A stretch of DNA of 64,000 bases from Ww85 sp963745765 (GTDB lineage Bacteria > Desulfobacterota > Desulfobulbia > Desulfobulbales > Desulfocapsaceae). A program made the translations under genes and the position numbers. Position 1 is the stretch's first letter, and every line of letters starts with the position of its first letter. The notes below the pieces were generated by a model. That model saw only the letters and a list, made by a program, of their open reading frames with translations. It made no database searches and was not told the DNA's origin. This document shows positions 1 through 10,705 of this stretch, piece after piece. The stretch lies in assembly GCA_963745765.1 (NCBI GenBank), contig CAVUYQ010000026.1, positions 124,001 to 188,000 of the forward strand. The letters are read 5' to 3'.

Positions 1-261
1 TGTTATGTCGAGGTAGGCGCCTCTGTCGGTTGGTCCGGTAATGCGGGCCAGTTCGCCATCGAGGCCGTCGCAGCAGCGGTTTAGCAGAATAAAGAGTAAG
101 CCGGTATAGTAGTCGTGGCAGGCAACGGCCGCCACGCCGATTATTCCCAGCAGAAATCCGGCGAAACTGGCCTGGTCGGCCGTGATTCGATACCGCTCGC
201 ATCGCCTGGCAAGCGCATTGAGAGAGGGCTGCAGCAGGTGCAGGCTATAACGGTCAAGCAT
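1..261 (-). CDS. CDP-alcohol phosphatidyltransferase family protein, 3'-truncated by window edge
   Basis: An open frame of 87 codons runs off the left end of the window. Residues about 64-84 carry the family signature: an Asp pair around DGLDGELAR, then G and D (RGAYLD). In the family these Asp residues bind the metals and the CDP-alcohol. A hydrophobic helix (about residues 36-60) precedes the motif, as expected for a membrane enzyme of phospholipid head-group transfer. The start is ATG at 261 with GAGGGAG just upstream. The substrate cannot be told. The motif spacing (seven rather than eight residues after AR) resembles the YnjF-like branch. Confidence 0.8.
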   Translation of the reverse strand, partial: MLDRYSLHLLQPSLNALARRCERYRITADQASFAGFLLGIIGVAAVACHDYYTGLLFILLNRCCDGLDGELARITGPTDRGAYLDIT

Positions 262-716
262 GGCTCTCCCTCTTTTCCAGGTGTAGAATCTGTTCCCCGG
301 AAGCATCCTCCGGCCGGACCCGCTTGCCGGGGTACTGTTTCGCTCGTGATGGTGGTGAATTGTCCGGCACCAGCACACAAAGTCGGCAGGTGTTGTGCAA
401 TGCTCACCGCGAAACCGACCGCCGTGCTGCCAGGGAGTGTGAGTACCCGGATTTTTCTCGTGATACCGGGTCTATCCTATCGTTTAAGTGATGTCGGCGC
501 AATATATTTCGGGTATGAAACGCAGCGCTGAACAGGGCTTGAACGGCCGGAGATGTGGTTGAAAAAGATCCTCCGGAAGAGATGCCCTGCGATGAAAAAA
601 TGATCGTCATCATGGCTAAAAAGAAGTAGAAGAGGGGTGGTAATGATAACAAGCCGGGGTTGTTTTAACTGCCCTGCGCCGACATGAGCTAACTTCGTTT
701 TCTGACGAGCAGACAT
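262..716. other. intergenic region, no gene recognised
   Basis: This 455-bp gap separates two divergent genes, so it should hold both promoters. The short frames on both strands lack family features and plausible ribosome binding sites. I see no repeat or structured RNA. Confidence 0.5.
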
Positions 717-1631
717 GTGATAGTCCTGAACGCGCTTTTTCCGATTTTTTCCCTGCTTGTCCTCGGTTTTCTGCTTCGAAAAATCGGTATGACCAGCGCT
801 GCCTTCCTCAAATCCTCCGATAAACTGGTCTATTATATCTTTTTCCCGATTATGCTGTTTTATAAAATCGGCAGTGCACCGCAGGGCGGTGCGGATCAGT
901 GGCTGTTCGTGCTGAGTTCTCTTCTTGTGCTGATTTCGATGTTTATGATAAGTGCTCTGGTCATAAAATTCCGGCCGGTACCGGATTTCCAGGCCGGTTC
1001 ATTTTCCCAGAGCTGTTACCGGTTCAATACCTATATCGGGGTTGCGGTGATTCTCAACAGTCTGGGGGAAGCCGGTATTGCCTACTTCGGGGTAATGATC
1101 GCCGTTATCATCCCGCTGATCAACGGCTTTGCCGTTTCCACCCTCATCTGGCATTCCGGCGATGGCGGCAGCCTCAGGGGCAGAGCCCGGATGCTATTGC
1201 GGGCGCTGATCGCCAATCCTCTGATAATAGGCTGTTTTCTCGGAATTATCTATGCCCGTATTTCCGGAATATTTCCAGTGTTTATCAGCAATTCACTGCA
1301 GTTGATGTCGATGGTCACCCTGCCCCTGGCACTCATCTCCATTGGCGGATCACTGTCCTTTACGGGGATGAAAACGCATTTGCGCCTGTCCCTTCTTGCC
1401 GCATCGCTGAAACTCTTCCTGCTGCCGCTTATCGGCTACCTTGTGTTTCATCTCTTCCAGATAGGCGGCATACCCTTTAAGACAGGAATGATATTTCTCT
1501 GTCTGCCGGCATCGACCGCTATCTATGTCCTGTCTTCTCAAATGAACAGCGATACGGAACTTGCCTCGGCGGCCATTGTCGTCTCGACGTTCCTCTCTTT
1601 CCTGTCGCTGAGTGTTGCCCTGCTGCTCTGA
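717..1631 (+). CDS. AEC-family (auxin efflux carrier-like) transporter
   Basis: The 304-residue protein is almost entirely hydrophobic with about ten membrane segments in two halves, typical of AEC/Mem_trans carriers that export or exchange organic acids or amino acids. It opens with a helix containing FPIFSLLVLGFLLRK, characteristic of the family. The first in-frame codon is GTG at 717. The overlapping ATG at 715 is followed directly by a stop, so GTG is used here, although the ribosome binding site is weak. The gene converges on selO with a GC-rich hairpin between them. The substrate is unknown. Confidence 0.82.
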   Translation: MIVLNALFPIFSLLVLGFLLRKIGMTSAAFLKSSDKLVYYIFFPIMLFYKIGSAPQGGADQWLFVLSSLLVLISMFMISALVIKFRPVPDFQAGSFSQSCYRFNTYIGVAVILNSLGEAGIAYFGVMIAVIIPLINGFAVSTLIWHSGDGGSLRGRARMLLRALIANPLIIGCFLGIIYARISGIFPVFISNSLQLMSMVTLPLALISIGGSLSFTGMKTHLRLSLLAASLKLFLLPLIGYLVFHLFQIGGIPFKTGMIFLCLPASTAIYVLSSQMNSDTELASAAIVVSTFLSFLSLSVALLL

Positions 1632-1656
1632 AATCGCGTCTGCGGTCCTTTCTTCC

Positions 1657-1686
1657 GCCCCTGACCGGGTAAGGGGGCCTTTCTGA
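1657..1686. terminator. possible bidirectional terminator between convergent genes
   Basis: GCCCC and GGGGGC arms flank a short loop between the AEC transporter and selO ends, followed by a short TTT. This is a weak hairpin and only the position supports it. Confidence 0.3.
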
Positions 1687-1689
1687 TAA

Positions 1690-3294
<1,605 letters not shown>

Positions 3295-3571
3295 CTGTAT
3301 AGTTATTGAATGGGAATTTGTTTGTTTACATTCCTCTGTAACAGATAAGCATGCCACAATGTGGCTGCAAGTTGCCCGGGGCAGATCGACTAGCGACAGC
3401 GTCGACAGCGCGGCATGGCTGGTCGGTGCCAACGGAGGAAGTTCTGGTTATCAGAAAAAAAATGAAAAGGTGCTGCTGGCTTAGAGATCAAATGATCATC
3501 CGTCAATCAGCAATCAGGAGCGCATGGGCGGAGGGCACTTGTGGGTGGCGTTTGTTGTCTCAGGACATTTT

Positions 3572-4000
3572 TCAGGTCTGCTCACCGGTGCGCTGCAGGT
3601 TACCATGATATTCGGCAACCAGTGCTTCGATGTCATCCTTCTGCTTGTTGGTAAGATTGCCGTATTTTACTCCTCTGCGGCGGATACTGACCGGCCCCGA
3701 CTTCCGGGCCGCAAGTATGCGGTAGGCAGGGTGTTCCGTATCATTTACCAACATGTCGTTGGCGGTAATGAGCGGCACATCTTCAACGTTGCATTTCTCG
3801 CCAAAAAGGTGAAAGCGTTCTGACTCGTCATCGGGCCACACTTCGTCCTGATGATAAAAAAAGGCCAGTCCCCCCTTACTGATGTCAGTAATAAGGCCGG
3901 GCAGGACAGACTGGTCACGGCGAAATACCGCGAATGAGCCGGGATCAATATCAATCCGGGGATAGTACCGGTGCTCCTGTATGCTGGTTTTGCCGCTCAT
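3572..4000 (-). CDS. PilZ-domain protein
   Basis: This 142-residue soluble protein matches the PilZ c-di-GMP-binding fold. An Arg-rich entry (HRYYPRIDI, residues 11-19) is followed about 20 residues later by the DISKGG motif (39-44), the usual RxxxR plus DxSxxG pair. The C-terminus is basic and helical. It stands alone on the minus strand, so its effector target cannot be inferred. An HD-GYP fragment at about 11.9 kb also points to c-di-GMP signalling in this organism. Confidence 0.78.
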   Translation of the reverse strand: MSGKTSIQEHRYYPRIDIDPGSFAVFRRDQSVLPGLITDISKGGLAFFYHQDEVWPDDESERFHLFGEKCNVEDVPLITANDMLVNDTEHPAYRILAARKSGPVSIRRRGVKYGNLTNKQKDDIEALVAEYHGNLQRTGEQT

Positions 4001-4310
4001 CTTTGCAGACTCCGAAGTGCTTTCAGGCAGTGTCGTTATGGCCGACCGTCCCGCAGACTGATGATGATACTACTCATCTGGTCATTATTATATCAGTTTA
4101 TTAGCAAAATACAAAAAACCACGTTTAATAAATGCATTTTAACCGATCTTTGCCTTATACCCGGTTTTTTATCCTTGAAATAGCAACGATGCACCTCCGT
4201 GCTGTTTTTCAGGGCGGCTGGCGGCGAAATTTCGCGCTGCTCTCGATTGTCAATGAGTAAACTGAGTATTAAAGGTGCCCGGAAGAGAGCGTCCCGGATA
4301 CAACCCGGTA

Positions 4311-4997
4311 TCAGAATATAAGCTGAATACTGCCTTCCGCACTGAGGTTGACCCTTGAATCTCCAGCCTCCACGTGAGGGGGACTGGCCTGGAGATTCAT
4401 GGCCTCGGCCTGGTAGGATCGCTGAAAGGCTGCGGCTGGACTGTTTTCGCGTATCGACAGATTGACAAGGCGATAATCCCGGGCTCCAAGGGTGCTGCTC
4501 ACCAGACCGGCTTTGTCCCTGAATGCTCCGAGTGCGACGGTAATCAGTTCATTCATCGTGGCTTTCTTCAGGTCAGTACTGACCGCAAATTGCATGGAGT
4601 CAACCCTGAGCTTTTCCTGGAGTGTGCCGACAAGCGTTGACAAGGTTTCAAATTCCTTGCTTTCAAAACGGATCTGTTGATTTACCGACCAGCCGATCAG
4701 GGCCTTGTTTTTATACAGGGGCCTGGTCTGGTAGTTCAATGTTTGGCTTTTGACACCGCTGCTTTTTTTGGCGATGGCTGCAGCCCAGGTCATCATATTG
4801 TTGACGTTTTCAGCAGCTTCTGCAGCGCTGTTGGCCTCCGATAAGGCACTCATGCCAACCACCATGATGTCATTTTCAACCTGCCGGTCGGCATCAGCCT
4901 GGAGGTTAATGATATTGTAATTGAGTTCCTCACCAGCCCACAGCGGGCTGACCAGTGTAAAGAATAGCATGGAAAAAAGAACGAGTTGCTTTTTCAT
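4311..4997 (-). CDS. SIMPL-domain (DUF541) exported protein
   Basis: The 228-residue product begins with a clear signal peptide (MKKQ, hydrophobic core, cleavage near PLWA-GE). The rest is a SIMPL/DUF541 domain: an N-terminal strand with a VENDIMVVGMSA-like segment, then the conserved section with YQTRPLY and later ARDYRLVNLSI. Proteins of this family are periplasmic or outer-membrane associated with no settled function. It appears monocistronic. The start is supported by GAGGGGAG a few bases upstream. Confidence 0.8.
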   Translation of the reverse strand: MKKQLVLFSMLFFTLVSPLWAGEELNYNIINLQADADRQVENDIMVVGMSALSEANSAAEAAENVNNMMTWAAAIAKKSSGVKSQTLNYQTRPLYKNKALIGWSVNQQIRFESKEFETLSTLVGTLQEKLRVDSMQFAVSTDLKKATMNELITVALGAFRDKAGLVSSTLGARDYRLVNLSIRENSPAAAFQRSYQAEAMNLQASPPHVEAGDSRVNLSAEGSIQLIF

Positions 4998-5279
4998 AAT
5001 GTAACTCCCCTCGGGTTGATGTTTATGTCGCTTGCAAACAATAAGATTATCAGGTACCGCTGCTTCTTGATCTAATCGATGATCCGACTGCTATTCCTGA
5101 CACTATAGCAATCAAGGCCGCTCTGTATATTACAAAAAAAACATGCATTTTTATTCGGTCAAAAACCAATAGTCGCTTATACTGGTCCATTCCAAACACA
5201 GAGAGCGGAGGTACAATCGCTGATAAAGCAGCATCATTGTCAGGTGATCGTTTACATTTCAGCACGATTTGGTTAGTAA

Positions 5280-5420
5280 GTGTCTGTCCATAAATGGCCC
5301 TTTTCCCCTAACTCTTCGTTGCTTTCAGAATTTAATCCTCGGAATATTGACCATATGCCTGCGGTTAAATTCATCAAGCGCCTCGATTTAGAACAAAATG
5401 ACTCATTCCTGGACAGACAC
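5280..5420. mobile_element. MITE-like element, family B (141 bp)
   Basis: Perfect 11-bp terminal inverted repeats (GTGTCTGTCCA at 5280-5290 and its complement at 5410-5420) enclose AT-rich non-coding DNA. A 6-bp target duplication TAGTAA lies immediately outside both ends (5274-5279 and 5421-5426). The inverted repeats extend imperfectly inward. No transposase is encoded, so movement would need an enzyme supplied elsewhere. Only one copy is in the window. Confidence 0.75.
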
Positions 5421-5537
5421 TAGTAAGTGGCAAAACACTATTTCCTCTAGAATTATAAGGGTTGCCGGAATCAGGGCAAGTCATTTCTGACCGGTTTTTC
5501 TCTTGGAAACCTATGACTATTCAACAGGGAGCACGTC

Positions 5538-6251
5538 ATGACCGTAAGATTACCGATGAGCAATGGAGAAGAATATGAGGTACGGCCCCAGAAAATCATC
5601 TGCCTGGGGCTCAATTATCGCAAACACATCACCGAAAGCGCCGAGATGGACAGTGAGCGTTTTAAGGACGAGATCCCGGCCGAACCGGTCTTGTTTGCCA
5701 AGACACCGAATGTCCTGATCGGGCCCGGTCAGCCTATTATCATCCCGGAGTACCTGAAGGAATACGGTTTCAGAACCTGCCGCACCGATTTTGAAGGGGA
5801 ACTTGCCGTGATTATCGCGACAGGAGGCAAGAATATTGCTCAGGATGATGCCTACGAGCATGTGCTCGGCTACACCTGTTTTAACGATGTGAGCCAGAGA
5901 AACTTCCAGAAGCATGACACCTCCGGATGGTTCCGGGGAAAGTCTCTGGACACATTCGGTCCGATCGGCCCGGTCATTGTCCTGCGTGACGATCTGGGAG
6001 ACCCGGGAAATCTCACTATCCAGACACGATTGAATGGCACGATTGTGCAGGATTCCAATACCAATCACATGATTTTTGGTATCCCCGAGACAATCGCTTT
6101 TATTTCAAAGCATATCACCCTTGAAGCGGGAGATATCATCCTGACCGGGACACCGGATGGTATTGGTCCGCTTGTTCCCGGGGATGTTGTGGAGGTCGAA
6201 ATCGAAGGAATAGGTACACTTTCAAACGGAGTTCAGACGGATCAAGGCTGA
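5538..6251 (+). CDS. fumarylacetoacetate hydrolase (FAH) family protein
   Basis: The 237-residue protein is the size of a single FAH catalytic domain. It shows the N-terminal KIICLGLNYRKH segment, metal-binding acidic residues in DFEGELAVI, and the C-terminal GTPDGIGPLVPGD motif followed by VEIEGIGTL. Members hydrolyse or decarboxylate acyl-pyruvate and 2-oxo-enol acids in aromatic breakdown, or decarboxylate oxaloacetate. No pathway neighbours are present, so the substrate is open. The start at 5538 has GGGAGC upstream. The family B MITE lies in its upstream region. Confidence 0.85.
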   Translation: MTVRLPMSNGEEYEVRPQKIICLGLNYRKHITESAEMDSERFKDEIPAEPVLFAKTPNVLIGPGQPIIIPEYLKEYGFRTCRTDFEGELAVIIATGGKNIAQDDAYEHVLGYTCFNDVSQRNFQKHDTSGWFRGKSLDTFGPIGPVIVLRDDLGDPGNLTIQTRLNGTIVQDSNTNHMIFGIPETIAFISKHITLEAGDIILTGTPDGIGPLVPGDVVEVEIEGIGTLSNGVQTDQG

Positions 6252-6642
6252 TAAGCCGGGCTGCCCGGGCTGTCTCAGACAATAATCCACGGACTGCGGC
6301 AGCCGAACATGGCGCATGGTTGTCCATATTCGGCTGCGGATACTATCGCGGGTTGCCGGTTGTTTTCCCGGAGGTGCTGCAAACCCAGTTCTCTGCCGGA
6401 TCCTGTGTTATGGGGCTTCTTCGGTTCCAATGCACGGAACCACTTATTATCTCATTTTTCCTTTATTTACCGACTTTTCTGTGTCACGTTTTCGCAATTG
6501 AAAATCATTCTCATCTTTAGTAGAGTTTCTTTGAATTTAGGGTACCTTGAATAATGAGGTATCGTTCGAGCATAACGCATAGATCGGACGAAAAGGCAAT
6601 TATTCAAGATGGCCTTTATACAACAGCCAGTGAGGAACTCTG
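6252..6642. other. intergenic region upstream of the CydA-like gene
   Basis: Apart from a family C repeat at 6541-6613, I see nothing recognisable. The short plus-strand frames near 6309-6554 overlap one another in three frames and have no family character. Confidence 0.4.
6541..6613. repeat. family C palindromic repeat, short form
   Basis: It starts GGTACCTTGAATAAT and ends with ATTATTCAAGATGGC, so the termini are inverted repeats. The interior (TTCGAGCATAACGCA then AGATCGGACGA) closely matches the right half of the longer copy at 36191-36357. The flanking hexamers match at only four of six positions, so a target duplication is degraded or absent. It lies just 5' of the CydA-like gene. Confidence 0.7.
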
Positions 6643-8412
6643 ATGAATTACCCTGTTTGGTACCTGCCTGAGATCGGCGGCGGTTTCCTGATTGCCTTGA
6701 TCGCGGTGCTGCATGTCTTCGTCTCTCATTTTGCCGTTGGCGGCGGTTTGTACCTGATCTATTCGGAGAAGAAGGGTCTGCGGGAAAACAACCGGGGGAT
6801 ACTTGATTTCACCAGGTACCACGCCCGTTTTTTTCTGCTGATAACCATGGTTTTCGGTTCGATCACCGGTGTCGGTATCTGGTTCATCATTTCCCTGATA
6901 AACCCGGCGGCAACGTCCATCCTGATCCATACCTTTGTCTTTGGCTGGGCTGCCGAGTGGGTCTTTTTCGTGGTCGAGATTACGGCGGCATTTGTCTATT
7001 TTTACACCTTTGGCAGGATGGATTCAGCCGCCCATCTGAAGGTGGGCTGGGTCTATTTTATCAGTGCCTGGATGTCTCTGCTTTTAATCAACGGCATCAT
7101 CGGTTTCATGCTGACGCCGGGAGGGTGGCTGCAAAACAATAATTTCTGGATCGGCTTTTTCAATCCGAGCTTCCTGCCATCACTGTTCTTCAGAACGTTT
7201 ATCGCCATCATGCTGGCCGGCGTGTACGGTTATCTGAGCGCGTCTTTTACGAAGGACAGGGCCGTCCGTGAGACGATGACCAGGTTCTCCAGTAAGTGGG
7301 CCATGTGGTCCCTGGCCGGTGTGCTGCCGTCCGGATTGTGGTATGCAGCCGTCCTGCCGGATCAGGCCAAAGCCCTCGTGTTTGGCAAGTCTCCGACAAT
7401 CCTTGCGGCCCTGGGCTGGGGCGGTGTTTCCACGTTAGTCCTGCTGGCAATAACATTGATTGCCGGCATTATCCGTCCCGCTTTGAACCTGAAACCGGTC
7501 GCCGTCGCGGCTATGCTCTGTAGTCTGGTAACAATGGGTTCATTTGAGTGGATCCGTGAAGCGGCGAGGCGGCCCTATGCCATCAATGAAATCATCTATT
7601 CGAACATGATTAAAAAAGATGATGTCGCAGATATTTCCGAGAAGGGCTTCATGAAAACGGCAAAATGGATACAGTTTCGTGATATAACCGATGAGACGCG
7701 CACGAGTGCCGGTGAAGAACTCTTCATGCATCAATGTTATGCCTGCCATACGCTGGGCGGGTTCAATAATGACCTCAAGGCCCGGACAGCCAATATGAGC
7801 TTCGGAGCCCTTGAGTCCTATATCAGGAGGATTCATCAGGTGCGCTATTTCATGCCTCCTTTCGCCGGCAATGAGGCGGAGTCCCGGGCCCTAGCCGCCT
7901 ATATCATCGGCACGCTGCATGGCAAGGACGTGCAGCCGGCCAGCGCCCGCGGTTCCTCCACCCGTGAGGGGGGAGCGGACGGGGCGATTCTTTTTGAGAA
8001 TAATTGTTCCGCCTGCCATGAAATGGCCGATCTCTCAGCGCCATTAGCCGAAAAGGAGCCTGCAGAAATAGCAGGGATGCTGAAGACACTGGATAAAATA
8101 TCAGATGAGATGGTGCCTTTTGCGGGTACAGCGGCAGAGGCTGAAAAACTCTCTTTTTTCCTCTATTCATTGGCTAATCCCGATGCTCCGGCAGCCGGGC
8201 CCGCAGGTGGCGGTGAAGCTCAATTTGAAAACAATTGTTCGGTCTGCCATTCACTCGCTGATATGACGGGAATTGTGGCCGGCTGGGAAAAAAGTGCGTT
8301 TCGCCAGGCCCTGGATGCACTTGAAACCCTCTCCGACGAGATGCCGCCGCTTGAAATAGCCCCTGAAGAAAAAGATAAACTGACTGAATACCTCTATCAA
8401 CCGAGGAGATAA
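6643..8412 (+). CDS. CydA-like quinol-interacting membrane protein fused to three cytochrome c domains
   Basis: Residues 1-320 resemble cytochrome bd subunit I: H24 in a first-helix context like E. coli CydA H19, two helix Glu (E105, E112), and RRPYA (309-313) where CydA has GRQPW. The position of CydA H186 appears to be Arg (R184), so the haem set differs. Three c-type haem sites follow, CYACH (365-369), CSACH (455-459) and CSVCH (532-536), each with a likely axial Met (M404, M490, M567). Inference: it moves electrons between quinone and periplasmic c haems rather than being a normal bd oxidase. It is followed five bases later by its membrane partner. Confidence 0.8.
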   Translation: MNYPVWYLPEIGGGFLIALIAVLHVFVSHFAVGGGLYLIYSEKKGLRENNRGILDFTRYHARFFLLITMVFGSITGVGIWFIISLINPAATSILIHTFVFGWAAEWVFFVVEITAAFVYFYTFGRMDSAAHLKVGWVYFISAWMSLLLINGIIGFMLTPGGWLQNNNFWIGFFNPSFLPSLFFRTFIAIMLAGVYGYLSASFTKDRAVRETMTRFSSKWAMWSLAGVLPSGLWYAAVLPDQAKALVFGKSPTILAALGWGGVSTLVLLAITLIAGIIRPALNLKPVAVAAMLCSLVTMGSFEWIREAARRPYAINEIIYSNMIKKDDVADISEKGFMKTAKWIQFRDITDETRTSAGEELFMHQCYACHTLGGFNNDLKARTANMSFGALESYIRRIHQVRYFMPPFAGNEAESRALAAYIIGTLHGKDVQPASARGSSTREGGADGAILFENNCSACHEMADLSAPLAEKEPAEIAGMLKTLDKISDEMVPFAGTAAEAEKLSFFLYSLANPDAPAAGPAGGGEAQFENNCSVCHSLADMTGIVAGWEKSAFRQALDALETLSDEMPPLEIAPEEKDKLTEYLYQPRR

Positions 8413-8417
8413 ACCTG

Positions 8418-9476
8418 ATGGATTCTGTGCTTATTCCAACTGCTGATACCATTCCCGTCGCCTGGGGATGGTTCCAGTTCCTGCTGCTGCTGACTTTTCC
8501 GCTGCACCTGCTGGCGATGAATGCGATGCTTGGCGGGCTGGGGATCGGGGTTGTGCAGCAGTTCCTGGGTGGAGACATCCGGAAACGACTGGCGCATCTC
8601 CTTGCCCTCGCCTTACCCCTGGTCATTGCTTTTGTGGTCAATCTCGGTGTCGCACCGCTACTTTTCCTCCAGGTACTCTACGGACAGTTTGTCTATACCA
8701 GCTCGATACTGATGGGCATGTTCTGGATTCTCATCGTACCGGTCCTGATTGTTGCCTACTACGGTGCCTATCTCTATGATTTCACTTTTGACCGGCTCGG
8801 AGATGCGGGCAGGTGGCTGGCGCTGGCGGTTTTCATCCTGCTGCTGCTGGTCGGCTATTTTTTCGTCAGCAACATGCTCCTGATGAGTCTGCCGGAGCGT
8901 TTTGCCGGCTATTTCCAGAACAAGTCCGGGACCATGCTGGTCTCTGACAGCAGTCTCTTTCTGCCGCGCTACCTGCACATGATAACCGGCGCTCTTGCGG
9001 TCGGCGGGCTTTTTGTGGCCCTGCTCGGCAGACTGCGCGCAAAGAGTGATCCTGAACTGGCCGGGCATGCCCTGGCGGTTGGTATGCGGACTTTCAGCCA
9101 TCTTACCATTGTCAATATCGGCTTTGGCATCTGGTATCTGCTCGTGCAAAAGCGTGAGACCATGCTCCTTTACATGGGCGGGAACAGTCTCGCGACGCTC
9201 TGCTTCGTGCTGGCGCTGCTCCTCGTTCTGCTCGTCCTTTTCGCCTCTTTCTCCAGCCGGCTTGCTCTCAGTTTTGGCGGACTGGTCACCCTGGTCTTCC
9301 TGATGAGTTTCATGCGGGCCTGGCTACGAAGTGATTACCTGGCCGACTTTTTCAACCTCTCTCAATTACAGGTGGTACCAGAGTATTCTCCGCTGGTATT
9401 CTTCATTCTCACCCTGGCAGGTGGTTTGCTCTGCATCGGCTGGCTGCTCAAACGCACTGTGCAGGCCATGAGCTGA
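8418..9476 (+). CDS. integral membrane partner subunit of the CydA-like complex
   Basis: This 352-residue, eight-to-nine-helix protein starts 5 bp after the CydA-like gene. Its first helix carries FPLHLLAMNAMLGG with H30, echoing the haem-ligand helix of CydA relatives, so it may be a second, diverged CydA-type subunit rather than a CydB. Other membrane His residues (for example in RYLHMITGAL and FSHLTIVNIG) could bind haem. No Cys-haem motifs are present. Its function is inferred only from context and this helix. Confidence 0.65.
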   Translation: MDSVLIPTADTIPVAWGWFQFLLLLTFPLHLLAMNAMLGGLGIGVVQQFLGGDIRKRLAHLLALALPLVIAFVVNLGVAPLLFLQVLYGQFVYTSSILMGMFWILIVPVLIVAYYGAYLYDFTFDRLGDAGRWLALAVFILLLLVGYFFVSNMLLMSLPERFAGYFQNKSGTMLVSDSSLFLPRYLHMITGALAVGGLFVALLGRLRAKSDPELAGHALAVGMRTFSHLTIVNIGFGIWYLLVQKRETMLLYMGGNSLATLCFVLALLLVLLVLFASFSSRLALSFGGLVTLVFLMSFMRAWLRSDYLADFFNLSQLQVVPEYSPLVFFILTLAGGLLCIGWLLKRTVQAMS

Positions 9477-9508
9477 GTCTGCTGCCCGGTGGCCTTTTTT
9501 TGCTTTTC
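9455..9508 (+). terminator. possible terminator after the membrane subunit
   Basis: GGCC and AGC on one side pair with GCT and GGCC on the other across the stop codon, followed by seven T. The stem is interrupted. The U-tract is the better evidence. Confidence 0.33.
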
Positions 9509-9639
9509 CCGGAATCATATCCAGCAGTACCACTGAGAGACCGGACTGCGACAGGGTGGCAATAACGCTTTCAATGCTTATTATGAAGATTCGTAGAATG
9601 ATCACGCCCGTCAGGGGCGGAAGCCAAGCAGAGGGGAAA

Positions 9640-9996
9640 ATGAAAGATATGAAAAAAATGGCATCGTTATTCTGCAGTCTTCTCTTTTTCGTCCTGCTGT
9701 CAGGCTGGCCGGTGTTACCGGCACCTGCAGCCGATATGTTTGAGGAAATGTCAACCAAGGACATGCTCTATGTCAGGGGACTTGTCGGCTCGGTATCTGT
9801 CGAGAAAATGCAGGTATCCATCCGCCCGCCCAAGAGCGAGCGGATTGTCGTAACCATCGATCCTGACACCGTTTTTGAAGGGGTTAAAGGGATTGACGAC
9901 TTGCAGAAGAAGGACCAGGTAAAGGTGTGGTATTTGCCTGCAGGCAGTGAAAACCGGGCAGTCAAAATCATCAAACTGATGGATCTAGGCTGTTAA
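9640..9996 (+). CDS. small exported protein of unknown family
   Basis: The start chosen is ATG 9640, preceded by GAGGGGAAA. The frame is open further upstream but without signal. The 118-residue product has a signal peptide (KKMASLFCSLLFFVLLSG, cleavage near APAA) and a small beta-rich domain with RGLVGSVSVEKMQVSI and VKVWYLP. That pattern looks like a compact OB- or barrel-type periplasmic domain. I do not recognise the family. It is 11-17 bp from the next gene and is probably co-transcribed with it. Confidence 0.65.
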   Translation: MKDMKKMASLFCSLLFFVLLSGWPVLPAPAADMFEEMSTKDMLYVRGLVGSVSVEKMQVSIRPPKSERIVVTIDPDTVFEGVKGIDDLQKKDQVKVWYLPAGSENRAVKIIKLMDLGC

Positions 9997-10013
9997 GCGA
10001 AGGAGCAATGACA

Positions 10014-10514
10014 ATGAATGGTTCGTTTTTGTTCGTAATTCGAATGTCTGTTATCTTGTTGTTATGGAGTGCGCCGGCGTTTGCCGGCAGCGGGTTTGAC
10101 AATACTGACGCCCTGAAGGGCTTGACCGAGGCCAAGGTCTATTTCGATGTCAGCCTCGATAACCCTGACAAACTTCTTAATCGCATGGATCTCATCGAGC
10201 GGACGCTGACACAGCTCAAGCAGGATGGCCTTGCGGTAAAGGCCGTCATCGGTTTCCGTGCCGGCGCGAGCCGGTATATAACTGCGGGGGACCATTACGT
10301 TCTCGATGAGGATATTGCTGCCAAAATGAAAATAGGTGAGTGGATACAAAAATTTGCCGCACAGCATATCCCGGTTGAACAATGCAGTATCGCTGCTGCG
10401 CAGCAGGATATTGCCGCAACGGATTTCCTGCCTGAAGTGACGGTGGTACAGAATGGCTTTGTCTCGCTCATTGGTTATCAGATCAAGGGGTTTGCCGTTG
10501 TACCGATAAATTAG
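10014..10514 (+). CDS. exported DsrE/DsrF-like protein
   Basis: After a signal peptide (to about residue 24, SAPAFA) the protein shows a DsrE-like fold: strand AKVYFDVSL, a helix ending in LKQDGLAVKAVIGFRAGA, a single Cys in VEQCSIAA, and C-terminal NGFVSLIGYQIKGFAVV. Family members carry sulfur on a conserved Cys in cytoplasmic or periplasmic sulfur relay. An ATG at 10008 is also possible, but GGAG at 10002-10005 is spaced better for ATG 10014. Placement after the CydA-like/haem c genes suggests a sulfur-linked redox role; this is inference. Confidence 0.7.
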   Translation: MNGSFLFVIRMSVILLLWSAPAFAGSGFDNTDALKGLTEAKVYFDVSLDNPDKLLNRMDLIERTLTQLKQDGLAVKAVIGFRAGASRYITAGDHYVLDEDIAAKMKIGEWIQKFAAQHIPVEQCSIAAAQQDIAATDFLPEVTVVQNGFVSLIGYQIKGFAVVPIN

Positions 10515-10524
10515 AAAATGTCGC

Positions 10525-10572
10525 TGAGACAGGCGCTCACCTGTACCGCCGGCACCGGCATGTCTTTTTTTA
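10525..10572 (+). terminator. possible terminator after the DsrE-like gene
   Basis: AGACA at 10526 can pair with TGTCT before a run of T at about 10566. A smaller ACAGG/CCTGT hairpin lies inside. Moderate at best. Confidence 0.35.
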
Positions 10573-10705
10573 TCCAGCCCGGTTCCCGTTCACCAGCTTC
10601 GGGAACCAGGCTGAAAAGTGTTGACACCTCGTCCTGACGTTCTATAACAGCAACTGAGAGAATTTGCGTCTGTTTTTGGAACACCCCCTTACCGAGGTTA
10701 TCCTT

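Noticed and set aside
115..531. 138-codon plus frame at the left end
   Set aside because: Overlaps the phosphatidyltransferase on the other strand, whose signature motif is clear. No family features in the plus frame.
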